Positions 1 through 11,563 of a DNA stretch of 64,000 nt are shown here, piece by piece. The stretch covers positions 667,838 through 731,837 of the forward strand of contig CALYLW010000499.1 of the NCBI GenBank assembly GCA_944989445.1. Direction: 5' to 3'. The translations under genes were made by a program, and so were the position numbers. Origin of the DNA: Ampullaceana balthica. Lineage: Eukaryota > Mollusca > Gastropoda > Lymnaeidae. The notes under the pieces were generated by a model. It made no database searches. It was not told the origin of the DNA and saw only the letters and a list, made by a program, of their open reading frames with translations. The stretch's first letter is position 1; the number at the start of each line of letters is the position of its first letter.

Positions 1-204
1 ATGTATTAATTTAATTACGGTACGTTCGATCGATCTGAAATAGTGATACGATGCATTGTTAGGTGACATGGGTCCGTGTGCCAAATTTCAGCTCGATGGC
101 TTCACGGGAAGTGGGTCATTTTTTACTTTTGTTTTTCCGCCCGCCCAAGACAGACAGAGATCACGACAGACAGAGACGCCGGTGAAGTTAATATAAGGGA
201 TTTA
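1..204 (+). repeat. 515-bp TIR repeat, copy a (right part)
   Basis: Right-hand part of a repeat seen about a dozen times in this window, cut by the window edge. It carries the conserved block around TTACGGTACGTTCGATCGAT, an AGAC-rich tract, and ends in ATATAAGGGATTTA, the right terminal inverted repeat. It is non-coding and probably a non-autonomous element or mobile satellite. Confidence 0.75.
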
Positions 205-227
205 ATAAGTCAAAAAAAATTTGACTA

Positions 228-478
228 TAAATCCCTTATATATGAGACATAACTAACAGTATTGATCATCTTCAAGCGCGACAAACATTTACAGACTGTA
301 TCTGCCTTAACTCCTGCTGTATAACCGGTGGGGGGAGGGTGTGAGAGGTGAAAGTTCTGGTCACCGATCGCTGGACCGAGCTCAGCGTGACACGTAAAAT
401 GTAAACAAAAGCACGCCGGTACTTCGATGTGTCGCGTCAACGAGCGAACTGATCTCTCTGAGGGGTGAAGTAATTTGG
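228..478 (+). repeat. 515-bp TIR repeat, copy b (left part)
   Basis: Starts with the left terminus TAAATCCCTTATAT and runs through the CACCGATCGCTGGACCGAGC block, then breaks off. It follows copy a in head-to-tail order after a ~24-bp linker. The later copies at 25.3-26.9 and 42.0-43.0 kb show what is missing. Confidence 0.7.
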
Positions 479-782
479 TGCGCTGCTTTCTAAAATTACT
501 ATAAAAATCGTGTGGTGATTAGCACTGTAAAACATATTATATACATACTTTGTGTACATTTCAGGAATATTTCGTATTTATCATACAAGGATAAGTTACT
601 TGGGCTTTTGCAACAAACAAAAAACACCCTATTATAAAATACTTTGTGTACATTTAAGAAAGTTTCATATTACGTATTTATCATACAAGGACAAGTTAGT
701 TGGGTTTTGAAAAAGGTGGGCGCCGTAGGCACCCTTAAAAAGGGGGGCGCCATAAGCGCCACGGCACCGCAGCACAAACTAG
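479..782 (+). mobile_element. Helitron-like fragment, GGCGCC-type 3' end
   Basis: Contains two copies of a block starting TACTTTGTGTACATTT, then GGCGCC-rich palindromic segments, and ends ...GCACAAACTAG followed by host T. CTAR|T preceded by a GC-rich hairpin is the Helitron 3' signature. The 5' end is missing. The same 3' end closes the full-length copy at 56297-57136. Confidence 0.55.
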
Positions 783-2064
783 TATTTTATAAAAGAAAGT
801 AACAACAATTATCGTCTAACCACAGATTACACTTACGTCATTGCTGTACAAACACAAACCGTGATGAAACAACGTGTTATATGCTTTCCTGTGTTGCACG
901 TAATATTAAATATTAATATTTTTGGGGGTTTAGAAAAACAGTGTTCGCTGACGTACCTACCAATGTGGTATCATTCATCAGGATTTGTTAAAATATCGGT
1001 ACAAAATGGAGTAATTTGAAAGTGTATTTAAGGGACAAGAATTAAACACATTTTCGATCACAAAAGATTTATTGGACTCAATTGGATAGCTTTATTATTG
1101 TTGAATAGTGGTAAAGTATAACCACAACAAAAAACAGACAAAACCAAAATCCTTTTTGGGGTACATACCTCAATTTTAAGTGGAGCAATGGAAAAAGGAT
1201 TATCCTGGTGATTCAAAGAAAAGTTGGAAAACTGTTGAAACAATATTTAAAATGCTTATTTTCACAGAACAATTTAAGAATTTTTCTTAAAATATCGGAG
1301 TAGATGACACGTTTTGAAAATATTTAGAGAAACACGTACGACTAGTGACATTTTCGGTAGCTTTTTTTCCTATTTAAATATAAACTGTTAACCATGCAAA
1401 TAAAAAGATAATTTTCATAAAATTGTATCATGACAATAGAAAAGATTACGCTGCTAAGAGAATATTATAGAAATTTAAAAAGATACATCTGATAAACTTA
1501 TAACAACGGTGTCAATGTAGGAGCTGACGTCATGTGGTTTCATGTTTTAGATATGTCCTCGAGACTATCTTTATCTCCTCGCAAGTCCTTTAAGGACTCC
1601 ACGCGACGTGGCCATTTTTAAATCCTGTTTTATTCCAAGACAAAAACCCGGAGAATACGACCTCTCACAGATGACAAACCGTCATCCAGAATTGTCCTCC
1701 CCTTTTCCTAGCAGCAAGTTATCGAACCGGAAACAGGTTCTCTTAGCGGTGATAGCCAATCACGACAGCTGTGGAGAAAGTACAGAGATCTAATTTTCTG
1801 ACATTCAAAGCTCTCACATTTGCTATCCCCTTCCACTTTAAATTTTTATACATGTTTTTTTTTAGTGTATGTGTATGTGTGGGTGTTTTAGGTAAAGAGA
1901 CACATAGGAAAGAACGTTTTTTTAAACTTATCATTCATGGGAATATTATGCCCCAAAATGAAATATTTTTTCTCCTGATGCTGAAGAAATTTAACAGTTT
2001 TTAAAAACTTATTGCTGTTGTTTTGTACCAAAATAAATAAATTTATCTTCTTCCTAATTCTTTT
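783..2064. other. AT-rich intergenic DNA
   Basis: No conserved coding potential seen on either strand. The short ORFs have no recognisable domain and near-random composition. Confidence 0.5.
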
Positions 2065-2495
2065 CAGGTGGCTAGTTCTGATATACTGTTCAAAACATCG
2101 ACTAGGAATCTTGGCTACATTATTTCCGATAACATGTCTACCAACAACTTCATCAATCACATCTGTCGCTCTGCCTACACCGCCATTCGTCAGATCAGCT
2201 CATTCCGTCATTACGTAACAGTTAGTGCAACAAAAAATTTAGTCTGTGCTCTTGTTCTAGCTCGCATTGATTATTGCAATTCTCTTCTGTCAGGGGACAT
2301 GTGCGCAAAAACAATGCATTGAAAAACTACAGAACGTTCTAAATTCAGCTGCCAGACTTGTTCTTAAGGGGAAAAAAACATGACCATGTTACTACGCTAC
2401 TTCACTCACTTCATTGGAACTGTGAGCCCGGTTCCCTACTGGGATAAAGTACTATATAAATTATCAATTATTATTATTATTATTATTATTATCAA
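2065..2495 (+). mobile_element. L2/CR1-like LINE fragment, RT C-terminus plus 3' tail
   Basis: In frame from about 2068 it encodes reverse-transcriptase C-terminal sequence with the diagnostic LARIDYCNSLLSG motif, close to the longer relic at 12515-13785. At about 2430 it jumps straight into a 3' tail (CCCTACTGGGATAAAGTACT) and a short ATT repeat at about 2467-2491. The C-terminal segment present in the other copy is missing, so this is an internally deleted dead copy. Confidence 0.8.
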
Positions 2496-2818
2496 CCGCA
2501 TTCTTGTTGTTGTGGGGTGTGGGGAGACGAAGGCATAAGGTGTCACTAGGATCATCAAGGTGCACGCGTGATAATGAACCTTCCTTGCGTGATTAACGCG
2601 TTGACCGATAAACTGGCACGACTGGTCACTCAATGAATTTGCCCGCAACTTAAGGACTCACTGAACTGCTGTCGTAGCTGTTTTGGATCAGTAGTCCCCA
2701 TTCTTTTTCTGCCACGGACCGGTCAACGTTTGAACATTTTATCACGACCCCCCTGGGGGCCGATTTAGGGTGGGGATAGCCTTAGAAGTTTATATTATAG
2801 ATTGCTTTTATTTAATAA
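2496..2818. other. intergenic spacer
   Basis: Nothing recognised. Confidence 0.4.
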
Positions 2819-3083
2819 TCAATATACATAATTCCCGTTGTCTGTATGGATGTAATGCTGTTAGGTGGCGCTGCGATCGATTTTGTTTATAATGTATGGA
2901 TGTAATGCTGTTAGGGGGCGCTGCGATTGATTTTGTTTTATAGTGCTACTAATTTTAGAAAGCAGCGCACCAAATTACTTAACCAAAAATAACCCTTTTC
3001 GAACGGTCGGCATAAAATTGTTTAATATGATAATAAATGAATCAAATAATAAAACAAACCCTTAAAAACAAAGTTTTTGACTA

Positions 3084-3320
3084 TAAATTCCTTATATATG
3101 AGACATAACTAACAGTATTGATTATGTTGAAACGCGACAAACATTTACAGACTTAATCTGTCTTAACTACCCTTTGCTTTATAATCCGTGGGGTGGGAGA
3201 GGGGAAAGGTCTGGTTACCGATCGCTGGACCGAGCTCAGCGTGACACGTAAAATGTAAACAAAAGCACGCCGGTACATCGACGATGTTGCGTCAACGCGC
3301 GAATTGAACTGTCACGTGAA
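3084..3320 (+). repeat. 515-bp TIR repeat, copy c (left part) inside Helitron
   Basis: Begins TAAATTCCTTATATATGAG, a one-base variant of the left terminus, and carries the GATCGCTGGACCGAGC block. Truncated on the right. Confidence 0.65.
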
Positions 3321-3559
3321 AAAAATATATTAAAAAACACTTTTAAAAACTAGTCTTATATTAGAAATGCACTAAAAAGTAGAAAATAAATTTAAAATTT
3401 AAAATTTTCTGCCAGAAGAGACGTTTAGTTCCAAATTCATGAAAATATAAAAGTGTTTAAAAGAAGACAGGAACCTTAAATCGTAAGGGAAATCGATTAT
3501 CTCGTTGTTCGCCATGACTATAAGACTAGGGTGCTCAGTTTAAACTCAGTCTATCAATA

Positions 3560-3971
3560 TATATGCTAGCAAGCATATATATGAGACAGAACTTTAAGTA
3601 TTGATTATGTTCCAATGCGACAACCATTTACAGCCTGATACTGAGTCAATTCCACCTGTTTAAAACACGAGATGTGGTCACCGATGGCTGGCGTGAAGTC
3701 AATTGACACTTAAAATGTAAACAATAGCGACTGTTACCTATAGTTTTATAAAGATAAACTAAAAATGCATTAATTTAATTACGGTACGTTCGATCGATCT
3801 GAAATTTCGATACGATGCATTGTTAGGTGACACAAGTCTATGTGCCAAATTTCAGCTCGATGGCATTTGGAAAGTGGGTCATTTTTTTTACTTTTGTTTT
3901 TTTCCGCCCAACGTACGAAGAGCACACGAGAGAGATGACGACAAGATTTCGAAGTTAATATAAGGGATTTA
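3560..3971 (+). repeat. 515-bp TIR repeat, copy d inside Helitron
   Basis: Diverged copy. It has the ATATATGAGACA start region, the GGTACGTTCGATCGATCTGA block and an intact right terminus ATATAAGGGATTTA. Together with copy c it fills the Helitron interior. Confidence 0.65.
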
Positions 3972-4075
3972 ATAAAATTAAATAAAATAAATGAAAGTTC
4001 TGTATTACTTTATTTTTTAATCTGATGTGTATTCATTTTGAAAACTCCCGTAATTTTTGACGAGTGATACACTAG

Positions 4076-5577
4076 TTTATTATAATTAAATTGTAATGCT
4101 ATCTACAAAAAGCACATGTGTTATCTTTTCAACAGCAGCCCCTCCTAGAAGTTCACGAAAAAAATCTTTAGCAATGATCAAGATTACTTATTTACCGATA
4201 GTGAATCGGTTTTTACCCTTGGCGATACGGTTAGCCATTAAATATGATGCTTTCTGTCAATTCTCATTTAATAATGACATGGTGACGATCTAAAACTTAG
4301 TCAGCCCTTCGTGTTTATGGTTTTCTCCTTTCAAAACACACCAGGGACGTGTCTTAGGAAAAAAAGCACAATTCCGATTGAAATGCATCACAATATATAA
4401 AATGGAAATAATTTAATTTTCGTTTGCCGGTGTTGCAAAATAAATCCTCCCCCATACAGAGTCTCCCCCCGGAGACTCTGTTTTAAAACAAATCCTCCGG
4501 GGGAGAAAAGGTTTTCCTCTCGATTAAAATAAATTCACCCCTACCCTGTAAAATATTGTCTCCCCCAAAATAAATCCGCCCCCATCATACTTTCGATATA
4601 AAACAAAGAGATCATTAAAAAACAAAAGAATAAAGAATACTTACTTGTGTATTGCTGTATTATTTACACATGTTTACTGTAATACTATTTATTGTAGTGG
4701 CGTAGAAATACAGAGATAAGAGGTGGGTGTGGACCATACCGTTTGACACCTCTCAGGGGCGTGATATAATTTTAAAAATTGCTGAATTACTTGATTTTTT
4801 CCCGCTGTATAAATTGACTCAGAGGCACTTTTGGGGTGTATACAGGCAGTTGTTTTGTTTCATAAAGCAAAGATTATGACTTTGAAGGTATGGGTTTGTG
4901 TTGTTACTATAAATAGTAATCTTGTACAAACGTCGGGTGTTCAGAGGATGACAAAGTTTCTTAATATCTAGAGTCGGGGTGAAAAGGGTGGGAGTGACCC
5001 AATTAAGTAACCGCACGGAGGGAACAAAAATCTGGCTACGACACTGACCTGTTTAACTTATGACCTGATTATAAAGTCTCTTTTAAAAAAAAACTCTGTG
5101 GGCTATGCATTGTTATTGTGAGACGCAGAGGCGAGGCGTCAATGGAGGTCGGGGGGTACTGGTGGTGCTGACTGCACTGGCTGACACTATCACAAGGGCT
5201 AAAACAAAATCTTAAATTAAGTATGTTCCAGTTATTTGGCACTGGCAGACTTGGAAGAGGACTATAGGTTTAGTCGTGAGGGGGTGACACATTGAGCTTA
5301 CCGCAATGGGAGACAGCTTCAATAATAATATTTATAATAAGTTATTCCTTAAATAAATCTATTGTGACATTTATTACTTTCAAAATATCTAATTTAAAAT
5401 AAAATAATTTACTAAAAATTAGCTTCTTGTAATTAAATTTTTCTCACACTCATTTATATATGCTACAGTAATAATTTGTCAGACTATTTATATGGCTAGA
5501 AGTAAAAAACAAAACTGCTAATAACCACGCAACCTTAACTACAAGTTGTTAAAGACAGAAAAATGCTTTTAAATATA

Positions 5578-5580
<3 letters not shown>
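4076..5580. other. AT-rich spacer with palindromic GGGGGAG repeats
   Basis: 4440-4590 holds several short inverted blocks of the type TCTCCCCCGGAGA / GGGGGAGA alternating with TTTTAAAACAAA. The same motif borders the LINE at 8995-9054 and 11500-11560, so it is an unnamed dispersed repeat. No genes seen. Confidence 0.5.
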
Positions 5581-5670
<90 letters not shown>

Positions 5671-5705
5671 TGTGTGTGTGTGAGTGTGTGTGTGTGTGTG
5701 TGTGT
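5581..5705. repeat. (AT)n/(GT)n compound microsatellite
   Basis: About 75 bp of AT dinucleotides pass directly into about 45 bp of mostly GT dinucleotides. Confidence 0.95.
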
Positions 5706-6491
5706 TAGATATTACAAATGCTTTGTACGGAATAAACGTGATTTCAGTTTCAGTTACTTTTATTTAGTCAAAAGTTTGCGTACACACACAGACATAGATT
5801 TTTAAAATTAAATTATTTTAAAACATTCAGAATAATAGCGCAATTATTGAACCTTATTTTCATAACATCACCATGCACGAATAGATTATCTCATACCACG
5901 ATTGTGAAATTATCTTTTACTGTACAAGTGTATTATTTTTCTTTATGAATTTGAATTTTTAATTGCCATAACAGTTTGAAATACAAGAAATATATTAAAA
6001 TTTCAAAGTATTTTACAGATGTTAAAAACAATTTAGACGTTTGCTCCAATAATCATGACTAACATTACATTTTCTGCGTATAATTTATATCGCCTCTTTC
6101 TTGAGTGTCTAAACTAATTATGACATTATGGACTGGGCAAATCAATCTAGAGATTTGTACATAAGAGAAAAAATAATAAGAAAATTGTATCTATCCGTTA
6201 ACATATTTTTCAAAGTCTTTAAATAGTACTTTTATTTTACAATATTATATAGCTAGATATTCTAAAATATTAGAAAGATTTAGGAGATAAAAAAGAGTAT
6301 TAACACAAGAGAATCAAAACTACAGGTTATTCTTTTCTTTTTAGTATGTATAAAATACTTCGAGGATAACTATTAATTAAGCTACAATTGCAAATCGCAT
6401 AGTGAGAAAAGAATTTTTTTTTAAATCAATACTTTCATTATAAAAACTTGTATTTCAAAATTTATCTTTCAAATATTTAAAAAAAAATTAA
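5706..6491. other. AT-rich spacer
   Basis: No coding, RNA or repeat structure recognised. Confidence 0.4.
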
Positions 6492-6746
6492 ACATACATA
6501 CGTACATACATACATACATACATAAATACATACATACATACATACATACATACATACATACATGCATGCATGCATACATACATACATACATACATACATA
6601 CATACATACATACATACATACATACATACATACATACATACATACATACATACATACATACATACATACATACATACATACATACATACATACATACATA
6701 CATACATACATACATACATACATACATACATACATACATACATACA

Positions 6747-6778
<32 letters not shown>

Positions 6779-7225
6779 CATACATACATACATACATACA
6801 TACATACATACATACATACATACATACATACATACATACATACATACATACATACATACATACATACATACATACATACATACATACATACATACATACA
6901 TACATACATACATACATACATACATACATACATACATACATACATACATACATACATACATACATACATACATACATACATACATACATACATACATACA
7001 TACATACATACATACATACATACATACATACATACATACATAACATACATACATACATACATACATACATACATACATACATACATACATACATACATAC
7101 ATACATACATACATACATACATACATACATACATACATACATACATACATACATACATACATACATACATACATACATACATACATACATACATACATAC
7201 ATACATACATACATACATACATACA

Positions 7226-7254
<29 letters not shown>
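6492..7254. repeat. (CATA)n tetranucleotide microsatellite, ~760 bp
   Basis: About 190 units of CATA with few interruptions (CGTA near 6500, a GCATGCATGCA patch near 6562, one-base slips near 6774 and 7042). The long ORFs across it in several frames are artefacts of a stop-free repeat. Confidence 0.98.
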
Positions 7255-7258
<4 letters not shown>

Positions 7259-7288
7259 GTATATGGATATAAAAAATTACTTTATACA

Positions 7289-7390
7289 TTACAGACGCTC
7301 CTTCTTTACCGGAGATTATTACGTCCTACGCTTGTCAATTGTTTATTCATGGTTTCTGTCTAGTCTTGCATTTTTATTACAGCTCTAATT
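7289..7390 (-). mobile_element. LINE 3'-end fragment (family of 9055-11500)
   Basis: Matches the 3' UTR of the LINE copy at 9055-11500 (CAGACGCTCCTTCT ... TTGCATTTTTATTA), with about 15% differences. Only the terminal ~100 bp survives. It lies just beyond the CATA microsatellite, on the side where a LINE of this orientation carries its tandem-repeat tail. Confidence 0.65.
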
Positions 7391-9054
7391 AGGGTTGTAC
7401 CGGATTTCAGCCACGGCTAAAACCGGATTCCAGCTATTTTTACAATTAAGGCTCCAGCTTCGACATAATTTTACTTCATAAATCCGGTCCAATCCGGCAG
7501 GCCGGTAGAGCCATAAAATATATTTATTTATAATAGCTCGGGCTCTGGCAAATCCGGAACTGGCCATGTTTTAAAATCCCTCCCAAGCCTAATTTCACTT
7601 TATAAATCAGGTGAATCCGACCAGAACACCCTTTGTTTTAATATATACTATGTTTGTGTGTTTTTTATGTGCGTAAAAATGTCAAGGGAACTTGTGTTTT
7701 CCTTATATTAAATTATATTTTATTACAGTGAACCTAAAAACATAAAAATTTAATTTTTATTTTCAAATACTTCGTTGCAGGACATTACAATATTATCAGG
7801 CACTAACCATAAATAATTTTCAAAAATTAAATAAAATAGCCTAAAGAAGAAATATGTGACGTACAACAAATTTGAAGTAAGTGAAAAGCTTATAGAATGA
7901 ATAGGGAAAATTCTAGAACGTTATCAACGTGCCACGTTCTTTTCGTCCACGTTTGGCTGTTGTATCGTTGGGCAACGATATGACAATAATTTCACACACA
8001 CAAGTTGACAACGATGTATGTCATCAATAAAAAAGTCCACCTCCTAGCTACACCTTCAATGTCTAGGGCTCTAACATTCCGTGAGGTAATTGACTTAATG
8101 CCTAACTAATTTAGCGGCACGTGGATCTCAAACTAACTAAGCCTGCGCCACACCTCAACCCATATCTCCACAGTCCACTGTATTGTGATCTGGGCTACAC
8201 AATAAATTCAACGTATCGGGTGACTACAACCCTGGAAACGACACTCGTTGTTTAAACGCGTGACCTAATTTTTGTGTCTAAGTTTTGGCATGTGCCGTTT
8301 CTTGAGACGGCCACATGTAAAGTAATCCCTTTTAAAAGCGTTTTTTAAAACTATATTTTAAGAGTAAACTTTAAAATTTTATAAATTTACAAAGCTTGGC
8401 TACTTGGATTTGCTAAATTTCTGCTGTAAATTTAGAAAACACTACCGGTAATGGGCCATCCATATAGTGCATCGCGCTATTTTATTAAAATAAATTATTA
8501 AAAATAAAATTTCATATTTAACACCGCGACGCCACACATGGCCGGACACCCCCATCCCCCATGTCACAAACTGTCACACTTTCTTACACACCCTCCACCC
8601 TATGAAGCGTGACGTACTTTATGGGCGGCCTCGAAAAGATGTTATTACTATTTTAAAATTATTATCATGGAAATATAGAAATCGAACATTTCGTTTAAAT
8701 CCTAACCACATGTGATACGCATAAACGTAAAGAAAGTCATCTGTGTCATGTTTTCGTATTACTAGATCATCTTTGTATTTAAGTTCATTTGTCTGCTATT
8801 CTTTTAAAATCTCTGTGAAATTAACCACCTCTATACAGGCATACATCCACTTAGCCCGAAAATTGCTACGCCCCTGAGTAAGCTTATGATTGTTGAATTT
8901 CAAATAATCATACACAAATACATGTGGAATAAATACAAATTATTTTAAAAGTCAAAAAGATTCATAAAACAATTATTTATAATTTTCAATAATTAAGGGG
9001 AGGATTTATTTTAACCCCGAAGACTTCATTTTAAAACAAAGTCTCCGGGGGCGA
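7391..9054. other. intergenic DNA with a MITE end at about 8520-8636
   Basis: 8520-8636 resembles the right half of the MITE at 46828-47105 and ends GCGTGACGTACTTTATGG. 7390-7620 holds several CCGGATT-type motifs of unknown origin. No genes recognised. Confidence 0.45.
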
Positions 9055-11500
9055 CATTATCTTATCTTATCTGTTTACAGACGCTCCTTCTATACAGAAG
9101 ATTATTGCGTTCTACGCTTATCTATGGTTTGTGTTTAGTCCTGCATTTTTATTAGAGATTTAAATGTTGATAAAGTGTTGGTTTTCCTGGATTCTTCAGG
9201 CAACCCATTCCACGCCCGAATTCCGGACGGGAAGAAGGAAAACGTGTATGTGTTTGTTCTTGCATACGGAATAAGAAAGGTGTTTTTATCCTTATGTCTA
9301 TCTGAGGGTTGTATTAAGTTATCTTTGTGTTTTATTTCTAAATTAGAATTAATTGCTTTATGTATGATTACTACTTTGCTCTTGGTTCTTCTATCCTCTA
9401 GTGTTTCAAGGTTTAATGATTTAACTAATGGTGTTATTCTTGTCAGTTTCGAATATTCTCCAGTAATGAATCTGGCAGCTCTTTTTTTAATTTGTTCTAG
9501 GTTATCAATGTTTTCTTTGGTGGATGGGTCCCATACAGAAGATGCATATTCTAGTACAGGTCTCACCAAAGTGAGGTAGCATTTTAGTTTTATATCTCTA
9601 TTACATTTGTTAAAGTTCCTTTTTATAAAGCCTAAGGTTTTGTTTGATTTTTTAATAACTTCATTGACATGGGGATTCCATGATAGTTTCTCATTTATTA
9701 AGACTCCTAAGTATTTTGCATCTTTAGTTTGGGTCAGTTCTTTTCCATGAATGTAATATTTTGAATTTATTTGTTTCTTTTTCTTTGTTACTCTTAACAG
9801 TTGACACTTTTCTGGGTGGAAAGACATACTCCAGTTAGTTTCCCATTTTATCAATTCATCTAAGTCTTTTTGTAAAATTTTGCTATCTTGTTCTGATTTA
9901 ATTGTTCTATAGATTATACAATCATCAGCAAATAACCTAACTTTTGTACCTGTTGAGATGTTGTTGGGTAAATCATTTATATAAATTAAAAAGAGTAAGG
10001 GACCTAGCACAGTTCCTTGTGGAACTCCTGAGTTAACCTTTATTGGTGCAGATTTAGATCCATTAATTATTACAGTTTGCTCCCTGCCCAAAAGGAAGTC
10101 TTGGATCCAGTGATGTAAGGAACCTGAGATTCCAAAGTAGTTAAGTTTTTTAAGTAAACTAAGGTGGTGAACTTTGTCAAATGCTTTTGAGAAGTCTAGT
10201 AATATTGTATCTATTTGATCATTTTTGTCCAAGCCTTTTGATAGTTCATCTATTAAACCTATTAATTGTGTTTCACATGATCTGTTTTTTCTAAAGCCGT
10301 GTTGATGTGGGCATAGGGCATTATATTTGTCAAGGTGGTTAACTATTCTACTATATATTATGTGTTCTAGTAATTTACAGGTGATACTAGTAAGTGATAC
10401 AGGCCTGTAATTACCAGGGTCTGATTTATCCCCTTTCTTAAAGAGTGGAGTTACGTTAGCTAATTTCCAATCATGTGGCACTTTACCCTGGTTTAGAGAG
10501 GCTTGAAAGAGAACTACAAGGATTGGGGACAGTTCATTGCTTAGTTCTTTTAATAATCTTGCAGGCAAATCATCTGGGCCAGTAGCTTTGTTTATTTTTA
10601 AGTTTTTTAGGAGTGAATGTATACCTATCTCATCTACAGCTATGTTACCTATTTCCTCCATTTTATTTAAATTTATTAAAACTTCCTTGTCGCCCGAGGC
10701 AGAAAAAGATGATGCAAAATATGTGTTAAGGATATTAGCTTTAGTTTCATTATCATTATAGGTTTTATTATTTGAGGCTTTTAGTGTGGCTATTCCTGAA
10801 GGTTCCATTTTTTAGATTTGATAAAGGACCATAAGTTTTTATTGTTATCTTTGGTAATTACATTGTTTATATATTCATTTTGGAGGTTTCGACTAAGTTT
10901 TTGTGTCAAGTGTTTAATCTTTAAGTATTTTTTGTGTATCCTATATGAATAGGTAGCTTTATATTTCTTAAATAAGTTCTCTTTTAGTTTGCATAGCTTT
11001 TTCAATCTAGAATTGAACCAGCATTTGTTAATTTTATTCGATGTTAGTTTTGTTGGAACATTCTCATCCATTATAGTTTTTAGATTTGTTTTTATATCTT
11101 TCCAAATTTCTTCTACTGGGCTATTTGTGTTAAATTTACTTAGGAAAGTTTGTTGGAAGTTAGCCGCTGATTGGTGTAGTTTTATTGAATTACATTTATT
11201 CCAAAGATAGATTATTCTTCTAGGTATCTTATTAATTTTAGTTTTTATTGTATTGGTGACCCTAACAATATCATGGTCGGACAGTCCTGGAATTATTTTA
11301 TAGTCTAACACTAGTCCTGGTCTATTTGTTAGGAATAAATCTAGTGTTTTATTTTTCCTTGTTGCTGTTTTTACTATCTGTTCTAGGTTTATGTTGTTTA
11401 TAGTGTCTAAAAAGTGTTCATTAATTTCTTTGTTAGTTTGATGGTTATCAATTGTATAATTTTTCCAATTTATATCTGGAAGATTAAATTGTTTTAAACA
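9055..11500 (-). mobile_element. CR1/Jockey-group LINE, copy 1 (5'-truncated)
   Basis: Minus-strand non-LTR retrotransposon. The 3' end (low coordinates) is a TTATC/GATAA pentanucleotide tail instead of poly-A, typical of the CR1 group. It contains a long RT ORF and, upstream, the C-terminal end of an APE-type endonuclease. The 5' end stops at about 11500. Both flanks carry the GGGGGAG palindromic repeat, suggesting insertion into such a repeat. Nearly identical to copy 2 at 39080-40280, so insertion was recent. Confidence 0.85.
9135..10808 (-). CDS. LINE reverse transcriptase ORF (557 codons open)
   Basis: RNA-directed DNA polymerase of a non-LTR retrotransposon. Visible RT blocks: ATGPDDLPARL near residue 75, PLFKKGDKSDPGNYRPVSL (121-139), LLDFSKAFDKVHH near 203-215 (catalytic Asp), SGVPQGTVLGPLLF near 260-273, and the catalytic FADD box at 293-296, followed by a thumb region with YLGVLINEKLSW. 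The C-terminus ([19 protein letters not shown]) is the usual end of CR1/Jockey polyproteins. The Met start is not the natural one: the reading frame continues from the endonuclease ORF upstream across a one-base shift in a run of A near 10808-10813. Confidence 0.9.
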   Translation of the reverse strand: MEPSGIATLKASNNKTYNDNETKANILNTYFASSFSASGDKEVLINLNKMEEIGNIAVDEIGIHSLLKNLKINKATGPDDLPARLLKELSNELSPILVVLFQASLNQGKVPHDWKLANVTPLFKKGDKSDPGNYRPVSLTSITCKLLEHIIYSRIVNHLDKYNALCPHQHGFRKNRSCETQLIGLIDELSKGLDKNDQIDTILLDFSKAFDKVHHLSLLKKLNYFGISGSLHHWIQDFLLGREQTVIINGSKSAPIKVNSGVPQGTVLGPLLFLIYINDLPNNISTGTKVRLFADDCIIYRTIKSEQDSKILQKDLDELIKWETNWSMSFHPEKCQLLRVTKKKKQINSKYYIHGKELTQTKDAKYLGVLINEKLSWNPHVNEVIKKSNKTLGFIKRNFNKCNRDIKLKCYLTLVRPVLEYASSVWDPSTKENIDNLEQIKKRAARFITGEYSKLTRITPLVKSLNLETLEDRRTKSKVVIIHKAINSNLEIKHKDNLIQPSDRHKDKNTFLIPYARTNTYTFSFFPSGIRAWNGLPEESRKTNTLSTFKSLIKMQD

Positions 11501-11563
11501 TTGTTTTAAAATAAACTCTCCGCTGGGAGACTTTATTTTGGGGGAGACTTTATTTCGTGACAC
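10790..11563 (-). pseudogene. LINE endonuclease C-terminus and linker, frameshifted
   Basis: From about codon 18 it encodes the last part of an APE-type endonuclease: LPDINW, then LDLFLTNRPGLV and PGLSDHDIV, whose SDH motif includes a catalytic His. A linker runs to ...NLWSFIKSKK, then the frame shifts by one base against the RT ORF. The first ~17 codons are not LINE sequence, because the element is truncated there. Confidence 0.75.

Larger units (their letters stand above)
2819..4075 (+). mobile_element. non-autonomous Helitron carrying copies of the 515-bp repeat
   Basis: 5' end TCAATATACATAATTCCCG (a Helitron starts with TC after host A). 3' end: imperfect hairpin CCCGTAATTTTTGACGAG, then GTGATACACTAG and host T. 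Between about 3053 and 3972 sit two partial copies of the 515-bp TIR repeat, absent from the ~283-bp sister copy at 34889-35171. No Rep/helicase coding is visible, so it would need an autonomous partner. Confidence 0.7.

Noticed and set aside
6469..7363. Six long ORFs of MYVC or IHTY repeats
   Set aside because: They are translations of the stop-free CATA microsatellite in different frames and strands.
9175..9579. 134-codon plus-strand ORF opposite the LINE
   Set aside because: Antisense shadow of the RT ORF; the mirrored one at 39206-39520 is the same artefact.
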